Notes: generated by a model not told the origin, from the sequence alone. A DNA stretch of 64,000 bases from Haliscomenobacter sp041740695 (GCF_041740695.1 NZ_JBGSLK010000108.1:124001-188000), one strand, 5' to 3'; shown: positions 27,801 through 37,049, numbered from the stretch's first letter. Program-made: numbers and translations.

Positions 27801-30008
27801 CTGGATAAGGCCCCGGTAAACGATTGGATCGGTGGTCAGGTGCAGTGGGCCGGTTTTTATGCTGTCAATGTTTAGCGTCGCCGCAAAACAAGGGTAAGCT
27901 CCGCCTAATTCCCCTTCGGCATTCACTGTAAAATGCAGGTTTGGGTCTTTCATGCCCCCGCGTAGGTCAAACTGTTGCCTGTCCAAAGTGGCATCCAACT
28001 GAATATTGCGGTAGGTATATTTGTTGTAAAGGAGACTGGTGATGGCCCCTTTAAGCTGCACATTGGCCGTTTTTTGATCATACCCTTTTCCTTCCACCGT
28101 AAAATTGGCGCTGAGCGGCCCCATCGTTTCCGGCTGTTGGATGATGGTGCCTACCTGCAAGGTTTGTACGGCAATGGTGCCAGCGTAGACCGCTTTTTGG
28201 GAACGGGCGGCATTGCTGACGGTTCCATTCACTTGGGCATTACCCAAAGGCGTGTTCAAGTCAAGGTCGGCGTCCAGGTTTGCAGCACTGCCTTTTACTG
28301 TTCCGGTTAGTGACATCATTTCCGGCAGCGTAATGCTGTCGGGAATACTATTCGGTGGCACAAAGAGCAGGGCGTCATTGCGGCTGGTGCTGAATTGGCG
28401 AATGTTGAGGTCCACTGAAAAATGATCGGGGTCGGTCGCATTGTGGATGCTTCCGGAAAGGTCGGCCTGGGTATTTTCAAAACCGCTGAACTGCAATTCC
28501 GGGATATTTAGTCGCACCAGGCTGCCCCACATGCGGGTATTGAGTTCAAAGATGGCAGCGGGGTTTTTGAAGGCGGGTTGATCGGCAAGAAAAGGCACAA
28601 AAGTCAGGAGGTCTTTTACCTGGATACGGCTATCCTGAATGTCCAAATTGAGACCCATTAGCTCTGGTTTTTCTTGCATCGCGGCGATGGACGGATAGCT
28701 GATGATGGCTCTCCGCCGGATGCTGGAACCGGGAGTTTTGATCCATAATTTTTCCAAACGCACTTCACGGCTTGTATACTGAAAGTCTGCTTGTAATTGC
28801 TGTAGTGCAAATCCACTGCCTTCCAACATTTGCCCTTTGGTGATTCTGAGGGCGATGGTATCTTGGTTGTACAAAAAATTGTTGCCGTGCAGAGTCAGGT
28901 TTTGGAACTTCAAATGGGCGTAATCCATGCCACGCGGCTGGCGCACTTGGGTGTTGTCGTTGTAAATCAGGTTGTTGTTCTGGAGGCGGACCAGGTCAGT
29001 GGTGAATTTCCAAGGCGAGTATGCTGTTTGTACTTCCTGCTTATTTTGAGTGGTCAGTTTGATTGCCTGTGTCTCGGTTTTGGCATTCAGATCGATGCGG
29101 CCTGTAAAATCGCTTAGTTTCAGTTTGTGGAGGGCGATCAGGTTTTTTTCCAGGTCGATGGTTTTGGGAAAAACTTGCAGGTCTTTGAAGTTAAACTTTG
29201 TCTGTAGAGCGGCTGCTTCATTGCTGTAAGCGAAATCTACGTCTTGTAAGCGCGTTTCCTGATTTATAAATTTGATGTATTCCGGTTTTTCATTGGCCAT
29301 CTCCGCATCTGGATTCGTATTGATCGCAACAATTTCCAGAGGAGTAGTTTGGACCACTCTACCCCTTAACCCACGAATGGCAATGCGGGGCACCTCGTAT
29401 TCCAGTTTGTTTGGATCGATATGGGCCATACTCAATTGCGCATGATCTAACTGCACATCTACGTCATTCCCCGTGAGTACATCCAAATAGATCAGGTGGG
29501 TATTGTCCACCGTCATTTTTTTCACCGCCATAATCAGGGCGGTGCTGTCTTCCACGGGCGTTTCTTCCTCACTCGCAAAAGCATCTACGATGAATTGGTA
29601 ATTGAACGGTTGATCGGGCTTTGGTCGCTTAAGCTTCACCGTAATGCCCTTTAAAACGATTTCATTGATTTGGACCCGATTGTTGAGCAACTGATACAGG
29701 TCGATGTCTACTTTCAATTGGTGACCGGCCAGCAGGGTGTCTTTGCTTTGATCGGCTACATACACTCCCTCCAAGACCAACATCTTGGGAAAAGTAACAT
29801 CCAGGCGTTTGATGGCTACGGTAGTACCCAGTTTTTGTTCTAGGTAAGTGACAATTTTTTTTCTGGCGAAATCCTGAACTGCTTTGGTTTGGAGGAGCAA
29901 AAGCGACACGACAAGCAACAACAACACGGAGCACAAAAGCACAATGATCCCTCTACCAATTTTGACTAAAAGTGGTCTGCTTTTTTTTGTTGCTTCATTT
30001 GGTAGCAT
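24828..30008 (-). CDS. TamB-like translocation and assembly module protein
   Basis: 1726 residues from the ATG at 30008; 22 more codons upstream are open but precede the natural start MLPNEATKKSRPLL. One transmembrane helix (about 20-42, IIVLLCSVLLLLVVSLLLLQ) anchors it in the inner membrane. The rest is a very long beta-rich, AsmA-like repeat region. A C-terminal TamB/DUF490 domain (about 1350-1690) includes ANLALEGGRQSNETN-type strands. It spans the periplasm as a beta-taco lipid or protein conduit reaching the BamA-like partner encoded downstream (11-bp overlap). The Lys/Glu/Pro-rich tail after the domain (about 1685-1726) is unusual. Confidence 0.92.
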   Translation of the reverse strand: MLPNEATKKSRPLLVKIGRGIIVLLCSVLLLLVVSLLLLQTKAVQDFARKKIVTYLEQKLGTTVAIKRLDVTFPKMLVLEGVYVADQSKDTLLAGHQLKVDIDLYQLLNNRVQINEIVLKGITVKLKRPKPDQPFNYQFIVDAFASEEETPVEDSTALIMAVKKMTVDNTHLIYLDVLTGNDVDVQLDHAQLSMAHIDPNKLEYEVPRIAIRGLRGRVVQTTPLEIVAINTNPDAEMANEKPEYIKFINQETRLQDVDFAYSNEAAALQTKFNFKDLQVFPKTIDLEKNLIALHKLKLSDFTGRIDLNAKTETQAIKLTTQNKQEVQTAYSPWKFTTDLVRLQNNNLIYNDNTQVRQPRGMDYAHLKFQNLTLHGNNFLYNQDTIALRITKGQMLEGSGFALQQLQADFQYTSREVRLEKLWIKTPGSSIRRRAIISYPSIAAMQEKPELMGLNLDIQDSRIQVKDLLTFVPFLADQPAFKNPAAIFELNTRMWGSLVRLNIPELQFSGFENTQADLSGSIHNATDPDHFSVDLNIRQFSTSRNDALLFVPPNSIPDSITLPEMMSLTGTVKGSAANLDADLDLNTPLGNAQVNGTVSNAARSQKAVYAGTIAVQTLQVGTIIQQPETMGPLSANFTVEGKGYDQKTANVQLKGAITSLLYNKYTYRNIQLDATLDRQQFDLRGGMKDPNLHFTVNAEGELGGAYPCFAATLNIDSIKTGPLHLTTDPIVYRGLIQADVPALNLDSLNGHVYLLNSLLVSNDQRTAIDSVELVATYENGQQSLNLSTDFARASLSGQYKLTQLGDIFIQAIQPYYAIMDSTSADSALVYDFTLQAALIDHVALQAFWPDLERMDDLSLDGHFSSSTGWNAHLSSPYIAYGANRMVGLDLNAETQGDHIRFNTIVAEIGTGETFVVQSTQLRANIANNQVDFALQIGDQDKRDKYRLSGLFAQESGGFYTVSLHQDSLLLNYEPWSIEADNQIRFSTTQVNAQHFNLSKNNQHLTINSRDNSANSPLEILFEKFRLSTLTGFVQVDSLFAEGTLNGNIVLNDIITQLNFTTDLTISDLAVEGDTIGDINAKISNPKANIFATDISIKGQGNDLALTGNYFLKADDKSTMDFNLAIKSLQWNTLEGISMGAIRNGKGYLKGNVKIGNKPSSPDIAGQLGFNETSMVITMLNSEFKIDNEQIIAVENKGLRFNSFTIRDSSENRLTINGVANTTNYLNYNFDLSLQAKNFRALNTSKKNNDLYYGQVYFDTNVKITGTETAPAVDGTLRINELTRLTAVVPQEQPGVVERDGIVVFVDKDAPLNDALFLIQKDKLNQTNLRGMEASVNIEIDKKAQLTLIIDEGNGDFLRLQGEAVLNGGVDKSGKITLTGSYELEEGAYEMSFNLLHRRFNIQKGSKITWIGEPTNAVVDITAVYVVNTSAFELVQDQITAAKTDLRYHQKLPFAVHLNMDGSLMQPIFTFNIVLPEESTVRIDNQIAGQVEMRLNQLKAEPSELNKQVFALLLLNRFISENPFESANGILNAGTLARQSVSKMLTEQLNNLANGLIEGVDLNFDIVSSEDYTSGSLQNKTDLNVGLSKRLLNDRLSVSIGTNLALEGGRQSNETNAGSSSASPNLNIEYLLSQDGTYLLRAYRHNQYEGVIYGYVIETGVGFVLSVDYDQFKEIFERRKQKRKATKERKAIEQYNTPPEKPANPPTNQKEDLDPAFIDTSRKLEDEE

Positions 30009-30135
30009 GGAATAGGAATAAACAGACTGCAAATGGATGCAAAATCTGTTGTATAAAACAAAATCGCTACCCATTTAACCCCCCTGGGGGGCGTATAGTT
30101 GTGTTATCGCTGATTTGTTTTTATGTTGGTAGTTG

Positions 30136-30216
30136 GCCTAAACATAAGTTGTTCTGAATTTTGATTGGTTTTTTTGCAAAAAAATGATCAAAATTCAGAA
30201 CAACTTATGTTTAGGC
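30136..30216. terminator. perfect 30-bp inverted repeat, 21-nt loop
   Basis: Arms 30136-30165 and 30187-30216 are exact reverse complements (core AACATAAGTTGTTCTG), with a T/A-rich centre. It lies 20 bp after the stop of the M48 protease gene (30238) reading leftward, and before the TamB-like gene. It probably terminates the protease transcript, although the arm length exceeds that of an ordinary terminator. Confidence 0.55.
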
Positions 30217-30237
30217 TCTAAAGACAGTATTTTTTGA

Positions 30238-31710
30238 TTACTTACTCCCTTGCTCCACTACCTTAATCAACATCCCTGCTGTAACCTGATCTTTCTGTTT
30301 CATGCCATTCAAAATTGCATGCTCTTCCAGGCGTTTGTCGGTAACCCCGAAACTCTTCAGTGCATCTGCCAACGTAGCCGTACGGCTCACAGATTTGATG
30401 CTTACCCGCTCAGGATAGACATTGATCCTAGCTGGATCGGTCAGTTCTCGGAAGTTTTTGAAGGTGTTTTGGAAGGTCAGGGCATAGGTATTGTAATCCG
30501 CCGCTGTGGCCATGCCGTAGAAGCGGTAGATGTTGTTGTCGTACTGAATGCAATAAATGTTGATGCGCAAGGTTTGGGTGCCTTGTTGGGTTTGGGTTGT
30601 CTGTTCGGCAACCATCGCAATGGCTGGGAAACCGTTGACTGTCAAATTCTGCGAATCAATCAGTTTCAACGAATCCTGGCTGATGGTTTTGCTAGCCGCT
30701 TCACGCAAGGATTTTTCAGGTGCCAAATTGAAAATAATGGCTGCTTTGCCATCCTTGGGGGCCATCACGACCTGCTGGGGTGTGTTTTGCAATTGCCAAT
30801 CTGCAGGGATTGGGAACTGAAACTTGAGCACCGGATGGTAAAAGACGTTATTGAGGACATACCCTTGTTTGGGGTCTGGGCCATACACAAGCCCGTCGAT
30901 CATGCGCAAATACTTATCGCGATTCACGGCCAAATTGAAGTTGTTGGTTTTTTTCTGTTCGGCCTCGGCCAACTCCCCTACCCTTTTGAAACGATCCAAG
31001 GGATTGGGATGCGTAGACAAAAAGTTGGGCACCCGGCCCTCGGGACCACCGCTCAAACGGTCGATGGTGCTGAAAAAGCCAGCCATTTCTTTGGCATCGT
31101 AGCCGATTTTAGTGGAGTATTGTACCCCCAGTTCGTCGGATTGGCTTTCGTGATCCCGGCTATTTTTGAGCAACAACATTTGCATGCCTTGGGACAATGG
31201 CTCGGCAAACTGGGCAGCACCGGGTACCGCAATCAGTACCCCGATCAAACCAAGGCTGCTCAAAATCTGGCTTCTTTGCTGCAAAGCGCCATGCCGGCCA
31301 GTTACGTGGCCAATTTCGTGGCCCAAAACTCCGGCAAATTCAGCTTCATTGTTAAAATGGGCCATGATGCCCCGGGTAAAATAGACATACCCACCTGGTA
31401 ATGCAAAGGCATTGACGACATCCGAATCAACCACCTTGAAATAGAATGGCAAAACGGGGCGGTGGGAAATTTTCGCCATTTCTTGGCCTTTTTGATTGAT
31501 GAAAGCCTGTAGTTTGGGGTCATCATAAGAACCAAACTCGGCGAGCACTTGTGGGTTGGAGGCTTTGCCCAGGGCAATTTCTTCCTGTTCGGACATGACG
31601 AGCAGTTGTTTTTTGCCAGAAACTGGATTGATAACCGCGCAGGAATTTAGGGAGAGCATTGAAGCCACCGCAAACAGTGGCAACACGCGTAGGAACAATA
31701 TCTTCCGCAT
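30238..31710 (-). CDS. M48-family metalloprotease lipoprotein (BepA/LoiP-like)
   Basis: 490 residues. Signal peptide with lipobox LNSC (Cys24). The M48 catalytic motif HEIGH is at 131-135, with the downstream Glu ligand in RDHESQSDELG (about 190-200). The mid part is a hydrophilic extension with beta strands. The C-terminus (about 430-490, AILNGMKQKDQVTAGMLIKV) looks like a LysM-type or related wall-binding module. Periplasmic M48 lipoproteins take part in outer-membrane protein quality control. It lies directly upstream of the BamA/TamB pair, which fits an envelope-assembly neighbourhood, although a long palindrome separates the transcripts. Confidence 0.9.
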   Translation of the reverse strand: MRKILFLRVLPLFAVASMLSLNSCAVINPVSGKKQLLVMSEQEEIALGKASNPQVLAEFGSYDDPKLQAFINQKGQEMAKISHRPVLPFYFKVVDSDVVNAFALPGGYVYFTRGIMAHFNNEAEFAGVLGHEIGHVTGRHGALQQRSQILSSLGLIGVLIAVPGAAQFAEPLSQGMQMLLLKNSRDHESQSDELGVQYSTKIGYDAKEMAGFFSTIDRLSGGPEGRVPNFLSTHPNPLDRFKRVGELAEAEQKKTNNFNLAVNRDKYLRMIDGLVYGPDPKQGYVLNNVFYHPVLKFQFPIPADWQLQNTPQQVVMAPKDGKAAIIFNLAPEKSLREAASKTISQDSLKLIDSQNLTVNGFPAIAMVAEQTTQTQQGTQTLRINIYCIQYDNNIYRFYGMATAADYNTYALTFQNTFKNFRELTDPARINVYPERVSIKSVSRTATLADALKSFGVTDKRLEEHAILNGMKQKDQVTAGMLIKVVEQGSK

Positions 31711-31828
31711 TTTTTTTGATTTTTTGGGTAAAACAATACAAAACTTAGACGAAAAATCTTCAGCAAGTTTACAGAAAACGCACTAAATTTTTTCAATAGT
31801 ACAAACAAATTGTTAATATTTGTATAAC

Positions 31829-31871
31829 AAGGCAGCGCATCAAATGGTTGTTCCATTTAATGCGCTGCCTT
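31829..31871 (-). terminator. hairpin downstream of the YncE-phosphoesterase gene
   Basis: 19-bp arms (31829-31847 and 31853-31871; AAGGCAGCGCAT...) with a single mismatch and a 5-nt loop. It starts 23 bp past the stop at 31895, so it likely terminates that transcript. Confidence 0.6.
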
Positions 31872-31894
31872 GTCTGGAGCCAGAATGCTACCTA

Positions 31895-34333
31895 TTACTT
31901 CTCTTCTTCCTCCTCTTCTTCACCCTGGATCGGAATGACAAAAGCACTTCTGCGTGGCGCAGGTACTTTGGAATTTCTACCCCGCACTGCTTTCCAAATC
32001 ACCTCGTTAAAGGCCAGATCGGGCGCTCGATCTTCTTTTTCCAAATCGAACGAGTACGAGAGTTTTGACCAATAATCGTCGATGGTATTGCGCATCGTCA
32101 AGCTGATTTGGTTGCTTTTGGCCTCGTAAGTACTAAAGTCAGGTTTTTTGGTAAAACAAGCATACATCGGCTTGGCCGCGGCATCGTATTGGCTCATCGG
32201 GCTCAAACCCAGGATCAATTCCATGGTACGTAGTACGCTGGAGGTGGAATACATACTGCTTTCCACGTGTTTGCGCTTGGTGTATGGGCTAATGACCAAG
32301 CAGGGTGAGCGGTGCGCATCAACGTGATCGGGGCCATTCTGAGCGTCGTCTTCCAATACAAAAACGACCGATTCTTTCCAGATTTTACTTTTGGACAGGT
32401 GTTCTACAAAACGGCCAACGGCTAAATCATTGTCAGCCACCATGGCAGCTGGGGAAGGCACCCCTACCCTAGCGCCCGCCGTGTGGTCGTTGCCAAAACG
32501 CACGAAGTTCATGCGTGGCACCTGATTGATGGCCGATAAGGAGTCAAAATCGGCTTTCCAACGCTCAAAACGCAAAATATCCTGGATTGCAAGGTTGTAA
32601 CCAGCGAATTTCGTGCACAAATGTCCCTTAAGGTTAGGCATATAGGTATGCCCATAATCGGCCCAAATGCCATAGCTGCGGTAACTCAGTCCGGCTGCTT
32701 TACATTTGTCCCACAAAAATCCCCCCTTTGACCAGGCAATTTCTTTGGAGCCTTCGTATTCGTAAGCCCCACCTCGTCCTCCATAATTGGTCGGCCAGGT
32801 TTTTTCTACATAGTCATTGGCATAGGCCGAGGTCGACCAGTTGTGGCCATCAGCACTTACTTCAGCGTCCACATAAAAATTGTCGAGTAAGACAAATTCG
32901 CGGGCGAGTTTATGCATGTTGGGTGAAACCGAATCGGGGAAAAGACAGAGGGAAGGATCTCCATTGCCCTCTTTCATGTCGCCAAAGACCTGATCGTAAG
33001 TACGGTTCTCCTTGATGATGTAAAACACGTATTTAATGGGCGAAGGATCACCAACTTTACGCGGAATGGGGTTGCCTGTTTCCCCTTCGGTCTGCATTTC
33101 TTTGTTTTTCCGATAGGGGGTATTGCCATACACCAATTTGGTGAACGCGGGCAATTCTTCCAATGTAGGGATGGGAATAAAAGACAAAGTCCCTTTGAAC
33201 AATCCCGCGATGTATTCGGTGTCTTTGGTTCTGGCTTTGTAAGGGTTGGGGCCCTTGGGATTGGCTTTTGAGGTCAGACCTTTTCCATTGGTCACCAACA
33301 ATTGATCACCCACAAAACGTACGGAAGTGGGATACCAACCCGTAGGCACAAAGCCCAGAGACTTGGTTTTACGCGCTTCACTCACGTCAAACAAGGCCAA
33401 ACAATTGTTGTCGGCATTGGCTACAGCCAGCATTTTTCCGTCTTCGGACAAGGCAATTGAATTGGTTGTTGAGCCGATGGGGGCATCGGGGTACAGGGCA
33501 GCCACAATGGTTTCAACCACTTGCCCAGATTGCAGGTCGATGACGGAAACCGCATTGTCGTCGGCACAAGCAACGTATAAATGGCGGGAATCTTTGCTAA
33601 AAACCATTTCATTGGGGTGTGAACCCACGGGGATTTCGGCTTCAATTTTTGCAGTTTCAGGATTGTACACCGCAATGGTGGCTCCGCCCCAAATCGAGAG
33701 GTATAGTTTTTTACCATCGGGCGCCAAGATACAAGTATATGCCGCCGCTTTGAGCTTGATCTTTTTTTCTATCTGTTTGTTCTGTACCATAAAGGTGTAC
33801 AAAGAACTGTCACCTTTGGTTACACAATACAAACGATCTTCATTACTAGACAGGGTCATACCCGCTGGAGAGGCTGTTCCCCTAGGCCAACGGTTGCCCA
33901 AAACCATACTGTCGCGCAGTTTCAGGTGATCGTTGTCAATGTTGTAGATGCGGATTTGGTTGTCGTAACCACCGGAAGCGTATAGTGTTTTGGCATCTTT
34001 ACTCAAAGCCAGGCCATACCAGGCTTTGGGAATGTCCAATTCGTGGAGGACTTTGCGCGTTTTGGTATCAATCCACATCAAACTGTGTTTGGATTGCCCG
34101 TTGTTGCTGACGATGGCGCGACTTTTGTCACTTGAAAGCATCATATTCAGTGGCAAATCCCCTAATTCAAGTTGTTCTCCAATTGGGGTAAGTGACCAGC
34201 CATTGGGTAGAAGCAACTTTTGGACCTGCCCATAACGCCCCAGCAATAGGGAGCTTTGACCAGATTTGTTGCAAGAATGGAGGCCAAGTAGGCTAAGCAA
34301 AAAGAGGGAGAGCAGTAGTGCATTAATTTTCAT
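31895..34333 (-). CDS. YncE-like beta-propeller plus phosphoesterase lipoprotein
   Basis: 812 residues. Lipobox LHSC (Cys21). Residues about 60-360 form a YncE-type seven-bladed propeller (repeated SKDAKTLYASGGYDNQI, SEDGKMLAVANADNN patterns). Residues about 420-720 are a phosphoesterase/acid-phosphatase domain with KENRTYDQVFGDM, the metal-ligand stretch DGHNWSTSAYANDYVEKTWP and a later VFVLEDDAQNGPDHVDAHRSP. The fused YncE-alkaline-phosphatase-superfamily architecture is common in Bacteroidota and is usually surface-exposed; the phosphoester substrate is unknown. The acidic Glu-rich tail (EEEEEEK) is low complexity. It is divergent from the EAD-TPR gene. Confidence 0.88.
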   Translation of the reverse strand: MKINALLLSLFLLSLLGLHSCNKSGQSSLLLGRYGQVQKLLLPNGWSLTPIGEQLELGDLPLNMMLSSDKSRAIVSNNGQSKHSLMWIDTKTRKVLHELDIPKAWYGLALSKDAKTLYASGGYDNQIRIYNIDNDHLKLRDSMVLGNRWPRGTASPAGMTLSSNEDRLYCVTKGDSSLYTFMVQNKQIEKKIKLKAAAYTCILAPDGKKLYLSIWGGATIAVYNPETAKIEAEIPVGSHPNEMVFSKDSRHLYVACADDNAVSVIDLQSGQVVETIVAALYPDAPIGSTTNSIALSEDGKMLAVANADNNCLALFDVSEARKTKSLGFVPTGWYPTSVRFVGDQLLVTNGKGLTSKANPKGPNPYKARTKDTEYIAGLFKGTLSFIPIPTLEELPAFTKLVYGNTPYRKNKEMQTEGETGNPIPRKVGDPSPIKYVFYIIKENRTYDQVFGDMKEGNGDPSLCLFPDSVSPNMHKLAREFVLLDNFYVDAEVSADGHNWSTSAYANDYVEKTWPTNYGGRGGAYEYEGSKEIAWSKGGFLWDKCKAAGLSYRSYGIWADYGHTYMPNLKGHLCTKFAGYNLAIQDILRFERWKADFDSLSAINQVPRMNFVRFGNDHTAGARVGVPSPAAMVADNDLAVGRFVEHLSKSKIWKESVVFVLEDDAQNGPDHVDAHRSPCLVISPYTKRKHVESSMYSTSSVLRTMELILGLSPMSQYDAAAKPMYACFTKKPDFSTYEAKSNQISLTMRNTIDDYWSKLSYSFDLEKEDRAPDLAFNEVIWKAVRGRNSKVPAPRRSAFVIPIQGEEEEEEEK

Positions 34334-34515
34334 GACGGAGCGAATTGATTAAAGTTCTATAAAAATCTTAACAATTCCGGATAGTTTCACTATTCTTGAG
34401 TTAAGAGTTTGTGAAACATCCTTTATTTTACGTCACTTTTTGCCAAAAACGAGTTATACCTTTAAAGTGTCATCAAATTGTAAAGGATGACGATTAAGCT
34501 CCAAAAATATTGGTT

Positions 34516-35793
34516 ATGAAAACTGAAATTAAAGAATTGGTTGCTGAGGGGAAGGTCGATGAAGCATTGGACCAGCTGGTCGCTTTTTTGGAAAGCCAAA
34601 TTGATCAATATTCTCCGCTCTACCGTGCTGCACAGGTTGCCCAAAGTGAATTCAACCAAATCAAGGAAAAGGAACTTCAGGGCTTGCTGACCGAAGATCA
34701 AATCCGCTTGGCCAACAATAAAGCCATCAATAAAGTACTCGAAATCCTAGAACAAATTGATCGGGGTATCTCTTCCATCCCTCGACCCAATCGCCAGGTT
34801 TGGTGGTGGTATGCGGCTGGTGGGGCAGTGTTGACGCTGGTTGCAGTGTTTGTTGTGCGAGGGTTAGCACCAAAAACAGATCCAATTCATCCTAATCCAA
34901 TTCCAGGTGATACGACTCAGGTAGTGGACATTCCGGCCTTTACTTGCCCTGCATTTGATAAAAAAGCCGATTATCCGATTGCGGTTTTTCAATTCACCAC
35001 CCTCAATCCAAAGGATTCTATCACTGATCAATTATTGGTGGAGCAAATTGACGGCATTTTTGCCCGCAATCAGTATAAGGGAGATGCGGCTTTGGTATTC
35101 AAAATTAAAGGCTCGGTAGACTTGTCGGTGGCCAAAGCCATGATTGAAAAATGCCGAGCCAGAATGGTCATTTGGGGTCGGGTGTTTGACAACAGTGAAA
35201 TTGAACTCAATTTTTATGAGCCCCAATTCAACCAGAATCAACAAGAAGAACTGGACAGTATGTTGCAGTTTAGAGACCAGGGCAATTTCCAGGCCAGTAT
35301 CAAACAGGCTGCCCTAATCATTGCCTCCCGAGTATTGGTGGGCAACGATGCTCCTGGGGCGGTAGCGGTAGCCGATGAAGCTTATCAAGAAACCATAAAA
35401 GCAAATAGCATTTCTGCCAAAACCACCAAAAAAGCCAATGCAGAATCGATGGCCACCATGACATTGGCCAATGCACACGCCAAGACAAAGGATTTCCGGA
35501 AGTCGATCAAACTTTACGATCGAATTTTGGACACAAAGCCGCACGATACCGTCGCCTTGAGAAATCGGTCCATTGCCCAGATCAAAGCAAACGACATCAA
35601 CGGTGCGGTAAAAAGCATCGACTCCATGAGGCATTATCAAAAACTAGAGGATCCGCTGTTTTTGGACAAGGCTGGAGATGAGTTGAAGGAAAGAGGATTT
35701 ACTAAAAAAGGCATTGAGTTTAAGAAGGATGCCAAAGATGCTCAACTCCTAATCGATCAGCGCCTCATAAAGAAAATACCCCAAGAACAGTAA
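34516..35793 (+). CDS. EAD11-like - transmembrane - TPR protein
   Basis: 425 residues from the ATG at 34516. Residues 1-84 are an all-helical effector-associated domain (IKELVAEGKVDEALDQLV ... ELQGLLTEDQIRLANNKAIN), aligning along its length with the EAD of the TIR-CHAT protein at 5934-7322. A single membrane helix lies at 96-117 (WWWYAAGGAVLTLVAVFVV). Residues about 135-245 form a globular alpha/beta part (IAVFQFTTLNPKDS). The C-terminal third (about 265-400) is TPR-like (ATMTLANAHAKTKDFRKSI, LDTKPHDTVALRNRSIAQ). Inference: a membrane-anchored receptor or scaffold whose cytoplasmic EAD recruits effector proteins bearing like EADs. The gene stands alone, divergent from the YncE-phosphoesterase. 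Confidence 0.75.
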   Translation: MKTEIKELVAEGKVDEALDQLVAFLESQIDQYSPLYRAAQVAQSEFNQIKEKELQGLLTEDQIRLANNKAINKVLEILEQIDRGISSIPRPNRQVWWWYAAGGAVLTLVAVFVVRGLAPKTDPIHPNPIPGDTTQVVDIPAFTCPAFDKKADYPIAVFQFTTLNPKDSITDQLLVEQIDGIFARNQYKGDAALVFKIKGSVDLSVAKAMIEKCRARMVIWGRVFDNSEIELNFYEPQFNQNQQEELDSMLQFRDQGNFQASIKQAALIIASRVLVGNDAPGAVAVADEAYQETIKANSISAKTTKKANAESMATMTLANAHAKTKDFRKSIKLYDRILDTKPHDTVALRNRSIAQIKANDINGAVKSIDSMRHYQKLEDPLFLDKAGDELKERGFTKKGIEFKKDAKDAQLLIDQRLIKKIPQEQ

Positions 35794-35862
35794 TGCATGG
35801 GGATGGTTTTGTAACTTGAGGTCGCTTTTGGGCGGAAATCACATTACAAAACCTCACTCGCC

Positions 35863-36957
35863 ATGAAATGGTCGCTTAAAATAGCCAGAATTGCTGGCAT
35901 TGACGTGTTTTTGCATTGGACTTTTATTGTGTTGCTCCTCGGTGTTTTTGTAGCCGGAATCCGCACCATCAACCGTTCCGAAGACAGCTTGAATGGGTTC
36001 ATCTTCATCGTACTGCTTTTTTTATTCGTGCTCCTGCACGAATTTGGCCATGCCTTGATGGGCAAACGATTTGGCGTCAAAACCAATCACATTACCCTCC
36101 TTCCGATTGGTGGAGTTGCGGCCATGGAGCACATTCCTGAAAAGCCCTGGCAAGAAATGCTGATTGCCTTGGCGGGGCCTGCAGTCAATTTTGTATTGGC
36201 CATCGTTTTTTTGATCTTGTTGGCCGCCACAGGCCACGTGCCCGCAATCTCTGATTGGTGGAGCCCGGTCAGCAACGACAACATGATCTATTCTTTGTTT
36301 ACCACCAACGTCATGTTGTTTTCCTTCAACCTGATTCCAGCGTTTCCAATGGATGGCGGACGGGTATTGCGGGCCTTACTGGCCATGAAATATGGGCGTT
36401 ACAAAGCCACGAATATTGCTGTGCGGATTGGGCAATTGTTGGCAATTGGCCTGGTTTTATTTGGTTTGAGTGGCAATATCTGGTTGGTATTTATTGGCGT
36501 GTTCATTTACCTGGGGGCAGGAGCTGAAGGCAACTACGAATCGACCCGCTCCGCTTTGTCCAAATACAAGGTGCAAGACGCCATCATGCACCAATTCACC
36601 CCCTTGCAAAGTACCGATACCATTGGTACCGCGGTTCGCCTCTTATTGGATGGGCAGGAAAAGGAATTCATTGTACTGGAAAATGAACAGGTGGTGGGCA
36701 CCCTGACCCGCAATGAAATGATCCAAGGGCTAGGGCATTTCGGCAAGGAAGCCAACCTAAGTGAAGTGATGAATCACACCATTTTACGCCTGGAACCCCA
36801 AATGCCGCTAGATGATGTATACGACCAAATGACCGATGAAAACGTGGAAATTGCCCCGATTTTTGAAGGTGGGAAGTTGATTGGTGTATTGAATCGGGAT
36901 AATATTATGGAGATACTGGTGATTGATAATTCTCAGCCGCACCTGCGGTTTATTTAA
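35863..36957 (+). CDS. site-2 protease (M50) with CBS pair
   Basis: 364 residues. The zinc protease motif HEFGH (about 49-53, LLHEFGHALMGKRFGV) is in the second helix, and the third-ligand motif NLIPAFPMDGGRVLRAL follows at about 150-166. Six helices are predicted, with AGPAVNFVLAIVF between the motifs. The C-terminal 125 residues form two CBS domains (QDAIMHQFTPLQSTDTI, LSEVMNHTILRL). This is the SpoIVFB-like M50 subgroup that cleaves membrane segments under control of nucleotide-binding CBS domains. No clear substrate (for example an anti-sigma) is adjacent; the ECF/anti-sigma pair is 12 kb away. Its stop codon lies in the arm of element C1. Confidence 0.93.
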   Translation: MKWSLKIARIAGIDVFLHWTFIVLLLGVFVAGIRTINRSEDSLNGFIFIVLLFLFVLLHEFGHALMGKRFGVKTNHITLLPIGGVAAMEHIPEKPWQEMLIALAGPAVNFVLAIVFLILLAATGHVPAISDWWSPVSNDNMIYSLFTTNVMLFSFNLIPAFPMDGGRVLRALLAMKYGRYKATNIAVRIGQLLAIGLVLFGLSGNIWLVFIGVFIYLGAGAEGNYESTRSALSKYKVQDAIMHQFTPLQSTDTIGTAVRLLLDGQEKEFIVLENEQVVGTLTRNEMIQGLGHFGKEANLSEVMNHTILRLEPQMPLDDVYDQMTDENVEIAPIFEGGKLIGVLNRDNIMEILVIDNSQPHLRFI

Positions 36958-37049
36958 AAAGTTAATGCTGAAGTGCTTCACCTCCACCCGGCACTTCGGC
37001 TTCGCTCAGTGACCGAATGGGGGTGAAGCACCTCAGCATTAACTTTTTA
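36955..37049. repeat. family C palindromic element, copy 1
   Basis: 31-bp arms (36955-36985 and 37019-37049) match except at 2-3 positions. The centre carries the family C core (reverse complement of CTGAGCGAAGCCGAAG). It sits between convergent genes and supplies both stop codons: TAA at 36955-36957 (+) and 37047-37049 (-). Confidence 0.85.

Noticed and set aside
30250..31401. 383-codon open frame on the plus strand
   Set aside because: Antisense to the M48 protease, which has HEIGH and a lipobox; the shadow frame has no recognisable motif.
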